A program made the position numbers and the translations under genes. From Aricia agestis (lineage: Eukaryota; Arthropoda; Insecta; Lepidoptera; Lycaenidae), in NCBI RefSeq assembly GCF_905147365.1, contig NC_056428.1, positions 3,688,001 to 3,752,000 of the forward strand: a DNA stretch of 64,000 nucleotides. The letters run 5' to 3'. The stretch's first letter is position 1. The number at the start of each line of letters is the position of its first letter. The notes below the pieces were generated by a model, which saw nothing but the letters and a program-made list of their open reading frames with translations, was not told the DNA's origin and searched no databases. Below, piece after piece: positions 11,465-24,100 of the stretch.

Positions 11465-13511
11465 ATATTACTGTATTATAATTTATAATAAGTATGTACC
11501 TTCAATACTGGTACTAAAGTACAACACAAGTGAACACTAATAATTTATTAGGTATTATTTCAAATTCAAATGAGTCACGTGCAAGAGTACTCTAGAGCTG
11601 TAAGTTTAATTGCATTGTTTGCTGTATGTTCGCTATAAACAGCGCACTAGAGGAGTAAAATATTATAAGTGTACCGTCAGCTGTAACCTTCATTATCATA
11701 TTAACGTCGATACGTAAGCAAATTAATATTATGTAACTTTATGAATGCAGATGGTAACATTCTGTAATGTGAGCGAGATACAAGTTACAACGGGTCTGAG
11801 AAAAGCGATGTTTACCTAATTTCTTCACTTTCTTGACGGACTATAGTAGGTAATATACATACTTAGCTTTTGAGTGATGATAAACTTACCGGTGTTCAGA
11901 ACTACTTATAAGATAGCAACTGAATCATTTAAAGATCAAAAATACCATGTCGAGGGTATTCAGTGTACCTACATAATATGCCATATGGCGTCGGTAACAA
12001 TCAGGTTATTTGTCTGCTCGTTTGCAAGTTATTTAAAACTCAGTATCAACTATCAGGATACAAAATAATTTAACCCACAATATCTAATTAATATTCAAGG
12101 TCGTATTTTTAATTGTTTCAAAAGCCACAGCGCAAAAGAACGCTGCGTTGAAGTCTTTATTATCACTAGGTGCTCACTATTAAAAAGACATCAACGATCC
12201 TAAACATAAAAAAATATCATGTTTTGTTTTAATATGTTACATAACGGAATATAATGTTCGTATGCTCGGCAAGCTGCATTAAGTTTAATTGCTTTGGAAG
12301 TAGGTACATATATTTTTGTCTTTAGAATTAAGGCAAATAGTTAAAACTGCCAAGACTCAAGTCAAATAATAATAATTACTTAATGTTATTTATATGAGAA
12401 GTCTGAATTCTGGAGTTTGTAGTGGTTATATTCAACTACAAAAAAAACAAAAATTTTGTTCTAAACCTATCATTATTCATTCAAAATAGTAAACGATCTC
12501 TACAAAAAATGGAATAAAAAATCTGTTTGAGCCGTAAGGCGGTCAGCTGTCAGGACCCTTTTATTAGCACCGCACATAACACATGTATCGTACTTAGGTA
12601 GACCTTTATTTTTAGAATCCAGGGAAGTAGCTCTGAAAATAAACCTGGGGTGAGCGATTTGCCACCCACTTCGTTGAACATTTTGCAAAGCGGTTGGATT
12701 AACCTTGTCAGTAATAAATTATGCTTCCACTCTTATTAAAAATGCAGGCGTATTTACACTCGTACCTAAGTACCTATATTATTTATATGAATATATTATT
12801 ATAATACTTATATACTTAGGTTTAATCATTACGTCTGTATTTTTTACAAAATATGTACCTACAGGCTACAGCTATACCTAATATCTTAAAATATGTTACG
12901 TACCTAATGCATTATTCATTATAATATTGACCTGGTTAGAATGGGAGAAATAATAAATTACTATATTATACCTACATGGATACATAACTAATTAATTGGA
13001 AAAATAATAATAAATTATTCTCTTTATAGATAAATATTAAATACTGCAAAGGTTATTAAGAACACACAATTAAAATAATAAAGAATAAATTAATGAACGA
13101 CGGTTTTATAATTAAATTATTTTTTCCTATTGTCTTCTGCGCACAGGGTACACCAGGGTACACACACAACAATGACGTTTGGCAATGTTGATACAGTTTT
13201 GTAACGCACGAGTTCAGTTTTTACAATGGCCCTAAATACCATATTTCATAACGTCCAACAATGGAATCGGAAATATGTAAATAATAAACAATGAATATGT
13301 CCTCGATGAGTTTCTAAACCGTGCTGAAACTATGGTAGAATTAAGATACAGTTTGCAGATGGAAGCGTTGTTCATTTTACAGAGGAAAATAGCATTTTTT
13401 TTAAACAGAATATTTTGTGCTATTTAATAGTTAGAGGTAGAGAATAATTTTCTATTTGAACGAACTCTACATAGGAACTGTCGAACCAAAGCTTACATAA
13501 CATTTAAGTTA
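11465..13511. other. Intergenic DNA, no gene recognised
   Basis: AT-rich. A lone terminus TTTCTTCACTTTCTTGACGG near 11820 matches the ends of the MITE at 3003-3142 and is probably a remnant. A minus-strand open stretch at 12500-12688 has protein-like composition (SGWQIAHPRFIFRATSLDSK), but I recognise no family. Nothing else stands out. Confidence 0.4.
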
Positions 13512-13970
13512 TAATGCCGGCTCTTGATATAGGCGAACGCGTTGGCCAACGCGTCTGCAGACGCGTTGGCAGTGCGCTTGCAACGACGTTTGTGAGTAAT
13601 CCACACATAGGAAGGTCGTTCAGTATGCTTTGGATCGCGCCAATGTGCGGACGGATTCAAAATGGATGTTGAGTCGCTAACAGCTGCAGCTGTATATTTA
13701 TTCACAGCTTATAATTACTTTGTAAATGTGGACAAGAACAAGTTTTTAAAGGGTATTCTCGAAATAAATAAGTAAAAGGCGAGAAAACGTAACAAACAAA
13801 GAAATAAAATCACTTTTACATATTTTATAATATTAAAATAATTTATTTTTTTATTACTTATTATTTATTATATATAAAAATTATTACTTAATACTTATTA
13901 TAATTATCATGATTAATAATATATATTTATTATTTATTAAATATTTAATTTATTTTGTTTTAGTATATTT

Positions 13971-14181
13971 TGTTGTTATAGCGACAACAGATATAGGTAC
14001 ATTATCTGCGAAAATTTCAGAAATCTAGCTAAGTATAGCGGTTCTTGAGATACAGCCTGGAGACAGACAGACGGACAGACAGGTGGACAGACAGACAGAT
14101 GGACAGACAGAAATGCAGACAGACGTTGAAGTCTTAGTAATAGGGTCCCGTTTTTACCCGTTGGGTACGGAACCCTAAAAA
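13971..14181 (+). repeat. Dispersed repeat 3' fragment (GGGTACGGAACCC family)
   Basis: It contains TTGTTATAGCGACAACAG, a GGAGACAGACAG run, then TAGGGTCCCGTTTTTACCC and GGGTACGGAACCCTAAAAA. The same order of blocks occurs at 30608-30995 and, reversed, at 21533-21745 and 58701-60562. It is non-coding. Confidence 0.7.
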
Positions 14182-14273
14182 CATCGTGAGGAAAATAGAA
14201 TGTCCAATAACCTTATTTTTTTTTGCAACTTTCGATACGATTTTTGGTTCCACAGGCAGTTTTTACTCTGATA

Positions 14274-14677
14274 GGGTCTATACAGACGGACCGCATTTCA
14301 ACTGCAATCCAACCGCAAATTGCAGTTCAAGTGCAGTTTGAATGCAGTTGACATGACTGCAATAAAACTGCAAACCAAATGCGCAGTAAGATTGCAGTTC
14401 AGTTGCAGTTGGCGTGCAGTCGTGTGAACCGCATACCGACTGCATCCAAACTGCACTGCTACTGATTCCATGCGCGGGAGAGTGGAGCGTGCGGGTGGGT
14501 GGGATAGTGCATTTTGGATGCACTCGGTATGAAGTTCACACGACTGCAGTCAACTGCAATCCGACTGCGCGTTCGGTTTGCAGTTCTATTGGAGTCGTGT
14601 CAACTGCATTCAAACTGCACTTCATCTGCAATTTGCGGTTGGATTGCAGTTGAAATGCGGTCCGTCTGTATAGACCC
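14274..14677. mobile_element. MITE of 404 bp built from TGCAGTTG-type motifs
   Basis: Near-perfect long inverted arms start GGGTCTATACAGACGGACCG and end with the complement. They are flanked by a 3-bp duplication ATA (14271-14273 and 14678-14680). The arms consist largely of TGCAGTTG/CAACTGCA-like units in both orientations. The open frames here are by-products of the palindrome. Confidence 0.75.
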
Positions 14678-15017
14678 ATAGGGCCCAATAAATTTAAATG
14701 TTTTCTCGATAGGTACTCATATTGTTCGCCATTTCGTCAAGTTAGATGTTAATTCGCCACAAGAAGGAAACGTGCACTCTTCATCGCCGCTCCGGGCGAA
14801 CTGATCGCGCGGCCTATGTGTGGATGGAGCGCGAAGCTTGCGACAAATGTCCTTTGATCTTTTGCCGGCATTTCCGACCCGCGCGGCAAGCTCGCAGACG
14901 CGTCGGCCAACGTCTAAATACCTACGGCCAACGCGCGAACGCCCGTTCTACACATTGGGCCAACGCGTCTGCAGACGCGTTGGCCAACGCGTTCGCCTAT
15001 ATCAAGAGCCGGCATAA

Positions 15018-16470
15018 TGTTATTGTTGTATTTGTTATTGTTTAAATTTGAACAATAGACGGAACAACGCTCCCCATACAATGATCAGATGGGATCAACT
15101 TGGCCAAGCCTAAACCATGATCTATGACTAGTAAACTTACATAGTGAGTACTGAGTAGCAGTGGCGAATTTATATTTTTTATGAGTGTAGGCCACTTTAT
15201 TTATGCCGTACGTTATCTGTCGGGCCTCTATGGACCCTGCCGCTCCTAGGTTGCGGCCTATACGGCCTACCTATTTATAAATACGGGGCTGACTAGTAGT
15301 ATGTAATTTGGTCGCGTAGCCGAATGAATGTTCGATCGAATGACGTAAGTCCGTTAACTACCTATGAATCAATTTCTTCGACGGTAGGTACATAATATTA
15401 TCATACACCCACAATACCTACGATCTGTAAATACATTACTACACCCATGACCAACTTCGAATAATGTTAGATATTTGGATACCACGTGACCGCGACTTTG
15501 TCACGAATTAAAAACCTTGGCAGTTAAAATTTTGCTTTTATAATGAGACAAGCTGCTTAAGCATAGTATTATTTTAATTAAAAGTCCAGACTTCCGTAGA
15601 TATTTACCTGCCTTCCTCATAAAATTTCGAAGGTCTTATACCAACCATGTTAGAGAAGATATTGAAGTTCGCTTCCTTTACCCATCTAACTATTCGCTTT
15701 GTTTACCCATCTAACTATAGGTATATTATTATAATAGGTACTTGAGAAATTGATTCTCAGATAGTAAACGGTAAACCTACGTGTTAGAATGGCAAACCCA
15801 GCTTACAGTAAGTTACTACAACCAGGTGCTAAAGTTTACTTCTTTGCTTTATTTCAAGCACTCACCTACCATCAATAAAAAAAGATAATTCTAAATGCCA
15901 GGGCACCAAAATCCTTTTTGCACACAGGCGCCAGTTGCTCTTGCGGGGGCCCTGACTACAACATTATCTTGACATAATCCAACCAAATAACGTAGGCCGC
16001 GCAATCTGCCAATAAAAAAATATATCTGATAGTTCATGGTACAATAAATACTGTCTACTGTACATTTTACCTAGCCGGCTATCAAAGTAATCGAGGTACC
16101 TTTAACTACTTAAAATGGACCTACCTCGTTCTAAACAGAAGCTAGAAGGCAACAATGAGTAACAATAGTCACGTTTCAACAGAGAACTTGACCTCGTTAA
16201 ACAAAGCTGCAAATTGGTTTCATTAAAGGATTAGTTCTATTAACACATATTGTACCGTCGGGGAAATAAATGTTAGCGAGAGTGACGAACTTCTGTACAG
16301 TACGGTCCATGTACTGAAAACTGATTTTGATACATACTTTAATCCAACATTAACAGAGAATCTATGATACGGTTTCGATACAGTATCTACTATCTGGGCT
16401 TACTATCTAGGTGTAATATAATATAAGTTCTACTTACTTATTATTATGATTGTTGGATAATATACATATA
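15018..16470. other. Intergenic DNA, no gene recognised
   Basis: No coding exon or clear repeat boundary was found. A 'GTGGCGAATTTATA...GGCCTACC' patch near 15170-15280 and another near 15900-15960 look like fragments of old repeats. I cannot assign them. Confidence 0.35.
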
Positions 16471-17487
16471 CTAGAAGTGCCGCGCGGCTTCGCCCGCGTA
16501 AATTAGGAATTTTACGGAAACCGTACATTTTCCCATAAAAAATAGCTATACTTCCTTCACGTGGTCTTGCTCCAGTAGTTCATGAGATAAACCCTTTCTA
16601 ATATTTCCCCCGTTTTTCCCACATTTTCCTGAGTTTCTTCGGTCGTATTAGTCTTAGCGTGATAATATATAGCCTTACTCGATAAATGAGCTATCTAACA
16701 CTGAAATAAGTTTTAAAATCGGACCTGTAGTTCCTGAGATTACCGCGTTCAAGCAAACATACTCTTCAGTTATAATATTAAGTGTAGATTTTTTTGTTAG
16801 TTAAATTATCACTTGACAAACTCAAGTCTCGATCTAAAAGACTATGAAAAGTAACAAAAACAGGGTCATAATAGGCTCATAATCATGGGACGATGCATGG
16901 TATAATATGGTAGTGATGATGATAATGATGAATGTAATTTACATAGTAGCATATGCTTTCCATTCTTAAAACAACGCCGAATCTCCCAAACTTGTATCTA
17001 TAAAGAATCTGGAGTTCTCTCAGCACCTACCGAACCACGGTATACCAGGTATATCTCGGTGCAAAATTTTACTTGTTGGTAGCATATGCTTAGAATACTT
17101 CTCACGAAACCGAAGTCACCACATGTTTCCCTATAAATTTTGAGGAGTTCCCTCGATTACTTATGGATCCTTCATCAGATCACCACTTTTGTGAATATAA
17201 TACCAAATTGGGAAGATACCCCATATGCCAAAAGAATTTTTTTAAAAATCTATTAACAAACGGCGGAGTAACCGTTGAACATAAAAAAACGAACATAACA
17301 CCTCCGCCTTTTTGAAAGTCGGTTAAAATTGTAGCCTATCAGTTCTGATGTATAAGCTATATTATTGTAAAGTTTCATTAAAATCCGTTCAGTAGTTTTT
17401 GCGTGAAAGAGTAACAAACATCCATACATCCACACATCCATACATGCAAACAAACTTTCGCCTTTATAATATTAGTAGGAAGTAGGA
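16471..17487 (-). mobile_element. Non-autonomous Helitron, 1017 bp
   Basis: Read on the minus strand, it starts TCCTACTTCCTACTAATATT after an A. It ends with a GC-rich hairpin (GGGCGAAGCCGCGCGG), then CTAG before a T. There is no Rep/helicase coding region. A near-copy in the opposite orientation lies at 58885-59968, and shorter relatives at 26151-26463 and in both arms of the inverted duplication at 51311-55840. Confidence 0.8.
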
Positions 17488-17570
17488 TAATCCAACTGCT
17501 ATTTGAGAATCCTCACAGTATAGTAATTACCTAAGCGATTTTTTAACCACAAGGATTTATTATTTTCTAT

Positions 17571-19501
17571 TAGGGTTGTTGAGGAAGTGATTATGAGGAA
17601 GAGGAGGAGGAAGAGGAATTTTCACGCGCAAATTTAGAGGATGCGGATGAGGAAGAGGATATTTTTTGAGGAAGAGGATGCGGATGAGGAAGCGGAAGAG
17701 GAAGCGGATGAGGAAGAGGATGATAGGAAATTATAAATACTAGCGGACCCAACCCAAAAGTCTTTGTCCTGTCTGTACATAACTAGGTACATACATTACA
17801 CAAAAATTAATTAAAAGGGCATTTTCCAGTGGACCAAACTATGAATCTAAGCCATTCTCACACACACAATAAAGAATCGTCAAAATTGGTCCAGCAATTA
17901 AGGAGGATTTCAGTAACATATACAATGGCTTTATACAGCCGTAGTGAGACCGATTACCACATATGGCTGCGTAGTGTGGCAAAAAAGGCTGAACAAGTAA
18001 ACTGTCGCAAGAATATGAGCAGCGTCCAGAGACTGGCATGCCTAATAATCACGGGTGCGCTTTCGTCAATACCCACCGCTTCCCTCGAGGCTCTGATCAA
18101 CCTAACTCCGCTTCCTCTGCTTGTTCAGATGGAGGCCAGAAAGGCGACTCTCAGGGCCAGGACGGCGGGCAGGACGAATTAGGCCTCCACCCCATTTAGA
18201 CAGCTGGAACAGTCTCTTCGTGAATCACCCATCATGGACATGCCATCAGATGCCATGATCAAGGTGCATAGATTTTCGAAGCAATATCAGGTTCTTGTAC
18301 CTGTCAGGGAGGACTGGGAAGGAAATATCCCAATTGATATTCGCCCTAGCGATATAGTTTGGTTCACGGATGGATCAAGGAAAGAACCGTGCGGGAGCTG
18401 GATTCTAAGGGGGCAAGCCACCAAGAGGCAAACATGCCAGTTTGGGGGAGTTTGCGACCGTGTTTCAGGCTGAGGTCTTCGCAATCATCGGTTGCTTACT
18501 AGAAAGCCTAGAGATGGCACTAGTTAACAAAAATATTTTTATCTCTCTGATAGTCAAGCTGCACTCAAAGTACTGACTGCTGCAGAAGTTTCGTCGAAAT
18601 TGGTTCTGGAATGCATTGAGACGTTGAACATGCTAGGAAGGGACAATAAAATACACCTAGTATGGGTCCCGGGCCACAGTAACGTCCCCGGCAACGAAAC
18701 TGCAGACGAACTGGCTAGGCTTGGGGCCGAGAGTCTCATATATGGCCCAGAACCGGTCTGCGGAATATCTCCCAGTACTACAAAGCAAGTGCTCGAGGAA
18801 TGGGTTCGCGAACTAAGCAGAAAGCAATGGGTTGAGCCTTTGGCCTTGAACACTCCAAGGCACTAATTCCTGGCTTTAACAAGAAACTGTCAGAAATAGT
18901 GCTCACCATGGGTAGGAATCAATTAAGAATCCTTACGAGAAGCCTAACTGGGCACTGCAAGCTCAATAAGCACCTTAACAGAATAGGTGTTAGTAGCTTA
19001 ACGACTTTCAGATTCTGCGAGGAGGAGGATGAGACACCTATACACCTTCTCCTTGACTGTCCTGCTCTACTACAGAGCAGAAACAGGCACCTTGGTCGCT
19101 ACGAATACTCATCCACAGAGGAAATTCGTGGCACCAACCCTAACCACATCGTTCAATTTATGAGCAGCATTGGGTTGGGGACGGTACTCTAATGCGAAGG
19201 AGTCACAATAGATGACCTGCCTTCAGCAATAGAAAAAAAACATACACAACACACGCACACAAAAAAAAGATGAGTAAATAATACAATTCTCTGGCTCTGG
19301 CGTGTGCATTGCCATTATTGGATACGCGACGTGCATGCGCAGTGAAATTCCTCATAAATTCCTCTTAAATTTTGAGGAAGCGATAGCGGAAGAGGATTTT
19401 TTTATTTTTATTTATGAGGATGCGGTAACGGTTGAGGAACCCAAAATATTGCGGAACTTCCTCATTATGAGGAAGCGGAAGAGGAATCCTCAGCAACCCT
19501 A
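17571..19501. mobile_element. hAT-like element, 1931 bp, carrying a LINE fragment
   Basis: Inverted termini TAGGGTTGTTGAGGA and (reverse) TAGGGTTGCTGAGGA are flanked by identical 8-bp repeats TTTTCTAT (17563-17570 and 19502-19509). That is the hAT target duplication length. Both subterminal regions are GAGGAAGCGGAAGAGGA-type repeats (17577-17730 and 19346-19498). No hAT transposase is visible. The centre is occupied by a fragment of a non-LTR retrotransposon (17829-19192). Confidence 0.75.
17829..19192 (+). pseudogene. Non-LTR retrotransposon 3' fragment with RNase H domain
   Basis: Consecutive broken frames encode the C-terminal part of an ORF2 polyprotein. First comes a post-RT segment (17829-18182). 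An RNase H domain follows, with VWFTDGSRKEPCG (first Asp) and then, after frameshifts, IHLVWVPGHSNVPGNETADE (18650-18720). The last part is a Cys/His segment (FRFCEEEDETPIHLLLDCPA) near 19010-19065, typical of the C-terminus of RNase H-bearing I/R1-type LINEs. The frame breaks at least three times. EN and RT domains are missing. An A-rich stretch follows near 19228-19270. Confidence 0.75.
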
Positions 19502-19528
19502 TTTTCTATCTCCAGTTTCCAGTACCTT

Positions 19529-19661
19529 AAGGGCCTGTTTCACCACTTTCTGATAAAGTGCCGAATAGGCTATTTACTACTTTTTTGACAGATTCTTCAT
19601 ACTTCATGTGTCAAGTTAAGTGGTGGATAGCCTTATCAAGAAGTAGTGAAACCGGCCCTAA
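19529..19661. mobile_element. MITE with GGGCC(T/G)GTTTCAC termini
   Basis: The inverted termini are GGGCCTGTTTCACCACTT on the left and AGTAGTGAAACCGGCCC on the right, about 130 bp apart, with TAA on each side. I recall similar termini as a common insect MITE type. It is non-coding. Confidence 0.65.
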
Positions 19662-21125
19662 ATGTTTTAAATGAATAGTCCTTATTCTTAGGTAGGGTAA
19701 GTATATTATGTTCTGTTATCTGGCATGTTATGTTGGCAGAATGTAACAAAAAGTACAAAATATCTAAACCACGATAACTACGTTTGCGTAAACGTAACAA
19801 ATTATGTAGTTTCACATGACTATGCCTGTGTAATTAATCTTATCGAAAGGATCATAAAGTGTGTAACATAAAATTGTGTCGTACTGCCTATGCGTACAGT
19901 CGATGCCCGCACACAAATATCCCACTTCTGATGCGCTTTACATACTATTCCGGTCAATTTCTATACAACACGACCGTACTTAGAAAGTTGAAGATGTTTT
20001 TGATCGTAGATAAAACACTCTTTCTAGATAATTTTGTTTGCTATGATAACGCGTGTTACTGGGTTCACTGAACCATATCTAAGAATACAACCCAATTTCT
20101 TTTTATAATAACGTTATACTCTACTTGTAACGACTGATGTTATGATACACATTAGAAACGTTATCCATTTCATCGTCAATCTCCTCTGTTGTTCATAAAC
20201 AATGTTGGATTTGCACACAAGCCATGCAGAAATGTATGGAAAATTAGATTACCGCTTTTCACAAGTCAGAACCTATCAGCAATTAGTGGCTACCTTCGTC
20301 CTTTAGCACTTGTACATAAAGTATCTTGAAGTCGGTTTCTGAAAACGTTTTTAGGGTTCCATATTTAACTACATACCTTTTTATGTATATGGTCAATGGT
20401 CATGTTACTCATGTACCCAATGCGTAACTATAGGGTGGCAGGGCTGGCAAAATGCCACGGGCCCCCGACCCAAAAGGGCCCCGTCAGTTTATACATTAAA
20501 ATTTATTAATAACGTGACGATTTTTACTGATAAGGAAATTTGCCACGGGCCCCGGATGTTATTATAGTTACGCCACTGCATGTACCCTGATTCTGCCAAA
20601 ACTCAACAGACAACACGTCAGAAATCTCAAATCATTATAAGCCACAAGGATTCATTTTCTCAGTGCCCGGTTTTCTTCTGTTACAAATCATAACGAAGGA
20701 GTACCTAATACGCTATTCTGCTACCAGTTGGCAAAAAGTCGACACAAATAATTGTCTTGCAATGTGCTGCACAATGTAATCAAATATGGAGATTTGTCAG
20801 ATAAGTAAGTAGGGTAAGCCCATGATTGTCACAAAAATCTCGCAAGCATCTTCCTTCGCGCTCCAATAACTACGGTCATAGTTCCACATCCGAAGAAAAT
20901 GTCTCGCAGAAACGTCTTGAATCTTGGTTTTCGAGCGGGGATTTCCAATGGCTGCACTTCGCATTGTCTTGCGACTTCCACATTTTATTCTATATTTCGT
21001 TGCCGAAGTGAGAGGCGGCCATTGTCTTATTTCCCGCCGAAACCATTGTTTTTTTTTCAAGTTTCTTAGTGGCGTTCGAATTTGCTCGGCTCGGATTTTA
21101 AGTTTCATGTTGTATTATTTTGAGA
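19662..21125. other. Intergenic DNA upstream of the secreted-protein gene
   Basis: A patch near 20445-20580 has two 'GCCACGGGCCCC' blocks and looks like an old repeat. The region just before 21126 should hold the promoter and 5' UTR of the secreted-protein gene. I could not place a TATA box or initiator with confidence. Confidence 0.35.
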
Positions 21126-24100
21126 ATGGTGCGATTTTGGTGGGTGTTTGTTCTGTTCGCGAAAACGGCTTCAGCTAATGACAACGAGCTACCTGGAGTT
21201 GATCCTGATAAAGGTATGAACTTTTGCACAGCTGATATTGGTAGTAACTTCATTCTTCAGTACCCTGTAGGAAAATAGTATTAAACGTATAAAAACCGGC
21301 CAAGTGCGTGTCGGGCCGGGCCACGCGCAATATAGGGTTCCGTAGTAGGTACCGCTAGTTTTTGAATTTTTTTGTATGGTCAATGAATGTACATTTATAA
21401 CGTGTTTACACTACTAACAAAATGAAATTTGAACGAAAAGTATTCCTTTATACTTCGCCGAATACATTTTTTTTAGTTGATCGACTAATACTCAAAAACT
21501 TATGAAGTCTTCTTAGCCGTGATAGTTTTTAGGGTTCCGTACCCAAAGGGTAAAAACGGGACCCTATTACTGAGACTTCGATGTCTGTCCGTCTGCCTGT
21601 CTGTCTGTCTCCAGGCTGTAACTCAATAACCGCTATAGCTAGACTTCTGAAATTTCCACAGATTATGTATCTATTTCTGTTGCCGCTAACAAATAATTGC
21701 TAAAAGCAAAATAAAATTAATATTTAAGGGGGGCTCATATACAACATACGTTATTTTTTGGCATTTTCTTGCTCGTAATCAATAATAGCAACAGCTAGGC
21801 ACTTGAAATTTACATAGAGGAGGGACTTTTGTGTCAACTTTAATAATTAATAATAATATTAAAAAAATAAGGAATTTTTTTTTATTTTTTGATTGAATTT
21901 TTTCACATTTCCAGAATCCAGAAGCAACCGTTTAGCAGGTAGAATTGAGGGACACTGGACTCTAACGATTTTTTCCACTTTAAAACTTCATATTCCCAAA
22001 TGGATCCCTAAATCGGAAAATATCTATGAGGGTACTCATATTTTTTTAAAAACCTATCCAACGACACCCTACACGGTCGGGTGGACGCGAGAAATAAAAT
22101 CATCCCCGCTTGATGTGTAGGAGAGGTACCATAAAAAAAAAGATTTCATGTACCATTTTGTCGGCATCATTACCTAATATTATGCATTCATGCCAAATTA
22201 CAGCTTTGTAGGTACTATAGTCTCTGGAAAAACCGCGGACAGACAGACGGACGGACAGACCGAAACTATAAGGGTTCCTTGTTGACTACGGAACCCTAAA
22301 AACGGGACTCTATTACTGAGACTTCGATGTCTGTCCGTTTATCTCCACTCACCAACACTTCGTGCTAGCGCGAGTCCGACGCGCACTTGGCCGATTATTT
22401 AATCTTTTTCCAGCCGACTATGGACGATCGCCATTGTCTATAGCTATTAGCTACCGAAGTAGCGTAGGTACTTATAATTTTAGTAAGCCAGCATCTTTCA
22501 CTATGGATGATGAATTTAGTTACCATAAAATTGCGCAACAGATCTCTACAAGCCCCTAATTTAGCCGTTCTCACGCTTTCCACTACTAAAAAAGTTTTGT
22601 AAGTGTTCGCAAAAACGAGATGACGATCTCTTTAGATCCAGAATCATCTACTCCATAGACCAGCAGCCTTATTCCCGAAACTGATATCAACCTGATATCA
22701 GTTTTTTGACACTTTAGGCATTCTATTTCTTCATATTTTAGATGTCTGGTGTCAAAAATCTGATATCAAAGTTAAATCTTTGATTTAACTTTGATATCAG
22801 TTTCGGGAATAAGGCTGCTGCTGCTATAAATATTATCAAAAGTTTATATCCCACAGAAAATATCATGTACAAAGTTTCAGTTTTTTAACATTGAGGCAGT
22901 AAAATTATTTTCGTACATTATTTTAAGTACATAACTTGACAGTCGTAGTAAAGAGCTTTTAAGTTTTCTTAACTTAGATATTATTCATGTTATTAACTTG
23001 CCCATTTTGTTCTTTTTTCTGTGATGTTTGTCCGTCTGTCTGTCTCCAGGCTGTATCTCAAGAACCGCTATAGCTAGAATTCTGAAATTTTCACAGATTT
23101 TGTATTTATCGTGCAACATGCTGCTACAACAACTAATACTAAAAACAAAATAAAGTTGATATTTATAATAATGACGTCAATGTTGACACTTAAACCTTTA
23201 CAAAAAATTTAAAAAATATTATGTGTAATTTAATATCTAGTCTAATATATAAATATAAGTCGGGTTTTCCTTCAACTCCAGAACGCACGAACCGATTTCC
23301 ACAGTTTTGCATTCGATGGAAAGATCTCGGGCTCCGCGAGGTCTACAGAAAAAAATCAGAAAAAACTTTAAGAGAAAAGCAGGAAAACAGGGACAATCAT
23401 TTTATGACAAAACAACGTTTGCCGGGACAGCTAGTCTAATATAGAAAAATAAGTCGGGTTTTCCTTCCTGACGCTATAACTCCAGAACGCACGGACCGAT
23501 TTCCACGGTTTTGCATTCGTTGAAAAGGTCTCGGGCTCCGTGAGGTCTATAGAAAAAAATCAGAAAAAACTTCAAGAGAAAAGCAGGAAAACAGGGAAAA
23601 TCATTTTATGGCAAAACAACGTTTGCCAGGACAGCTATTATTTAATAATAAAATTAAAATAAATAATTAAGGGGGGCTCCCATACAGTAAACAAAAATTT
23701 TGACTATTTTTGCTCTTAACTCCGACTCGCACTTGGCCGATTTTATTTTCTTTAGTTTGGGAAACTAGGGATTTCCTTGAACGAACTATTGTAGAAATAA
23801 ATAATATTTATTTCTACAAAAGTTCGTTCAGGGAAATCCTAGGGCCACGCTTTGGCATCAATGAGCCGGCTTGACCTCCGACCCGTATACTAACGGTAAA
23901 TGGGCGAGTTTTGCGAGCCCACTAGAGTCCGCAAAGCGCCCAAACTTCCATGAGGTATTGTTCGTGTAAGTATTATAGTTATTTGAAGCTGCAGTCTGTT
24001 CACGGTCGTAACCACGAGACAATGGGAGTGAAAAGATAATGTGGTACTCTATGGTACATAATTGCAATTAACTTTCTGTTTTTATCATGATAAACTATAC

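Larger units (their letters stand above)
13512..15017. mobile_element. Long-inverted-repeat element, 1.5 kb, unclassified
   Basis: The ends are near-perfect inverted repeats of about 58 bp (13512-13570 and 14959-15017). They read ATGCCGGCTCTTGATATAGG, then an internal palindrome GGCCAACGCGT/ACGCGTTGGCC centred on CTGCAG. Weaker inverted similarity continues inward (for example CCACACATAGG near 13600 and its complement near 14811). The interior contains an inserted MITE (14274-14677) and a fragment of another repeat (13971-14181). No transposase is seen. It could be one non-autonomous DNA transposon or two facing copies of a shorter element. Confidence 0.65.

Noticed and set aside
12500..12688. 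Minus-strand 62-codon frame as an exon
   Set aside because: Composition is protein-like, but no family, splice partner or neighbouring exon was found.
14278..14653. Open frames on both strands at 14.3-14.65 kb
   Set aside because: They are shadows of the TGCAGTTG-rich palindromic MITE.
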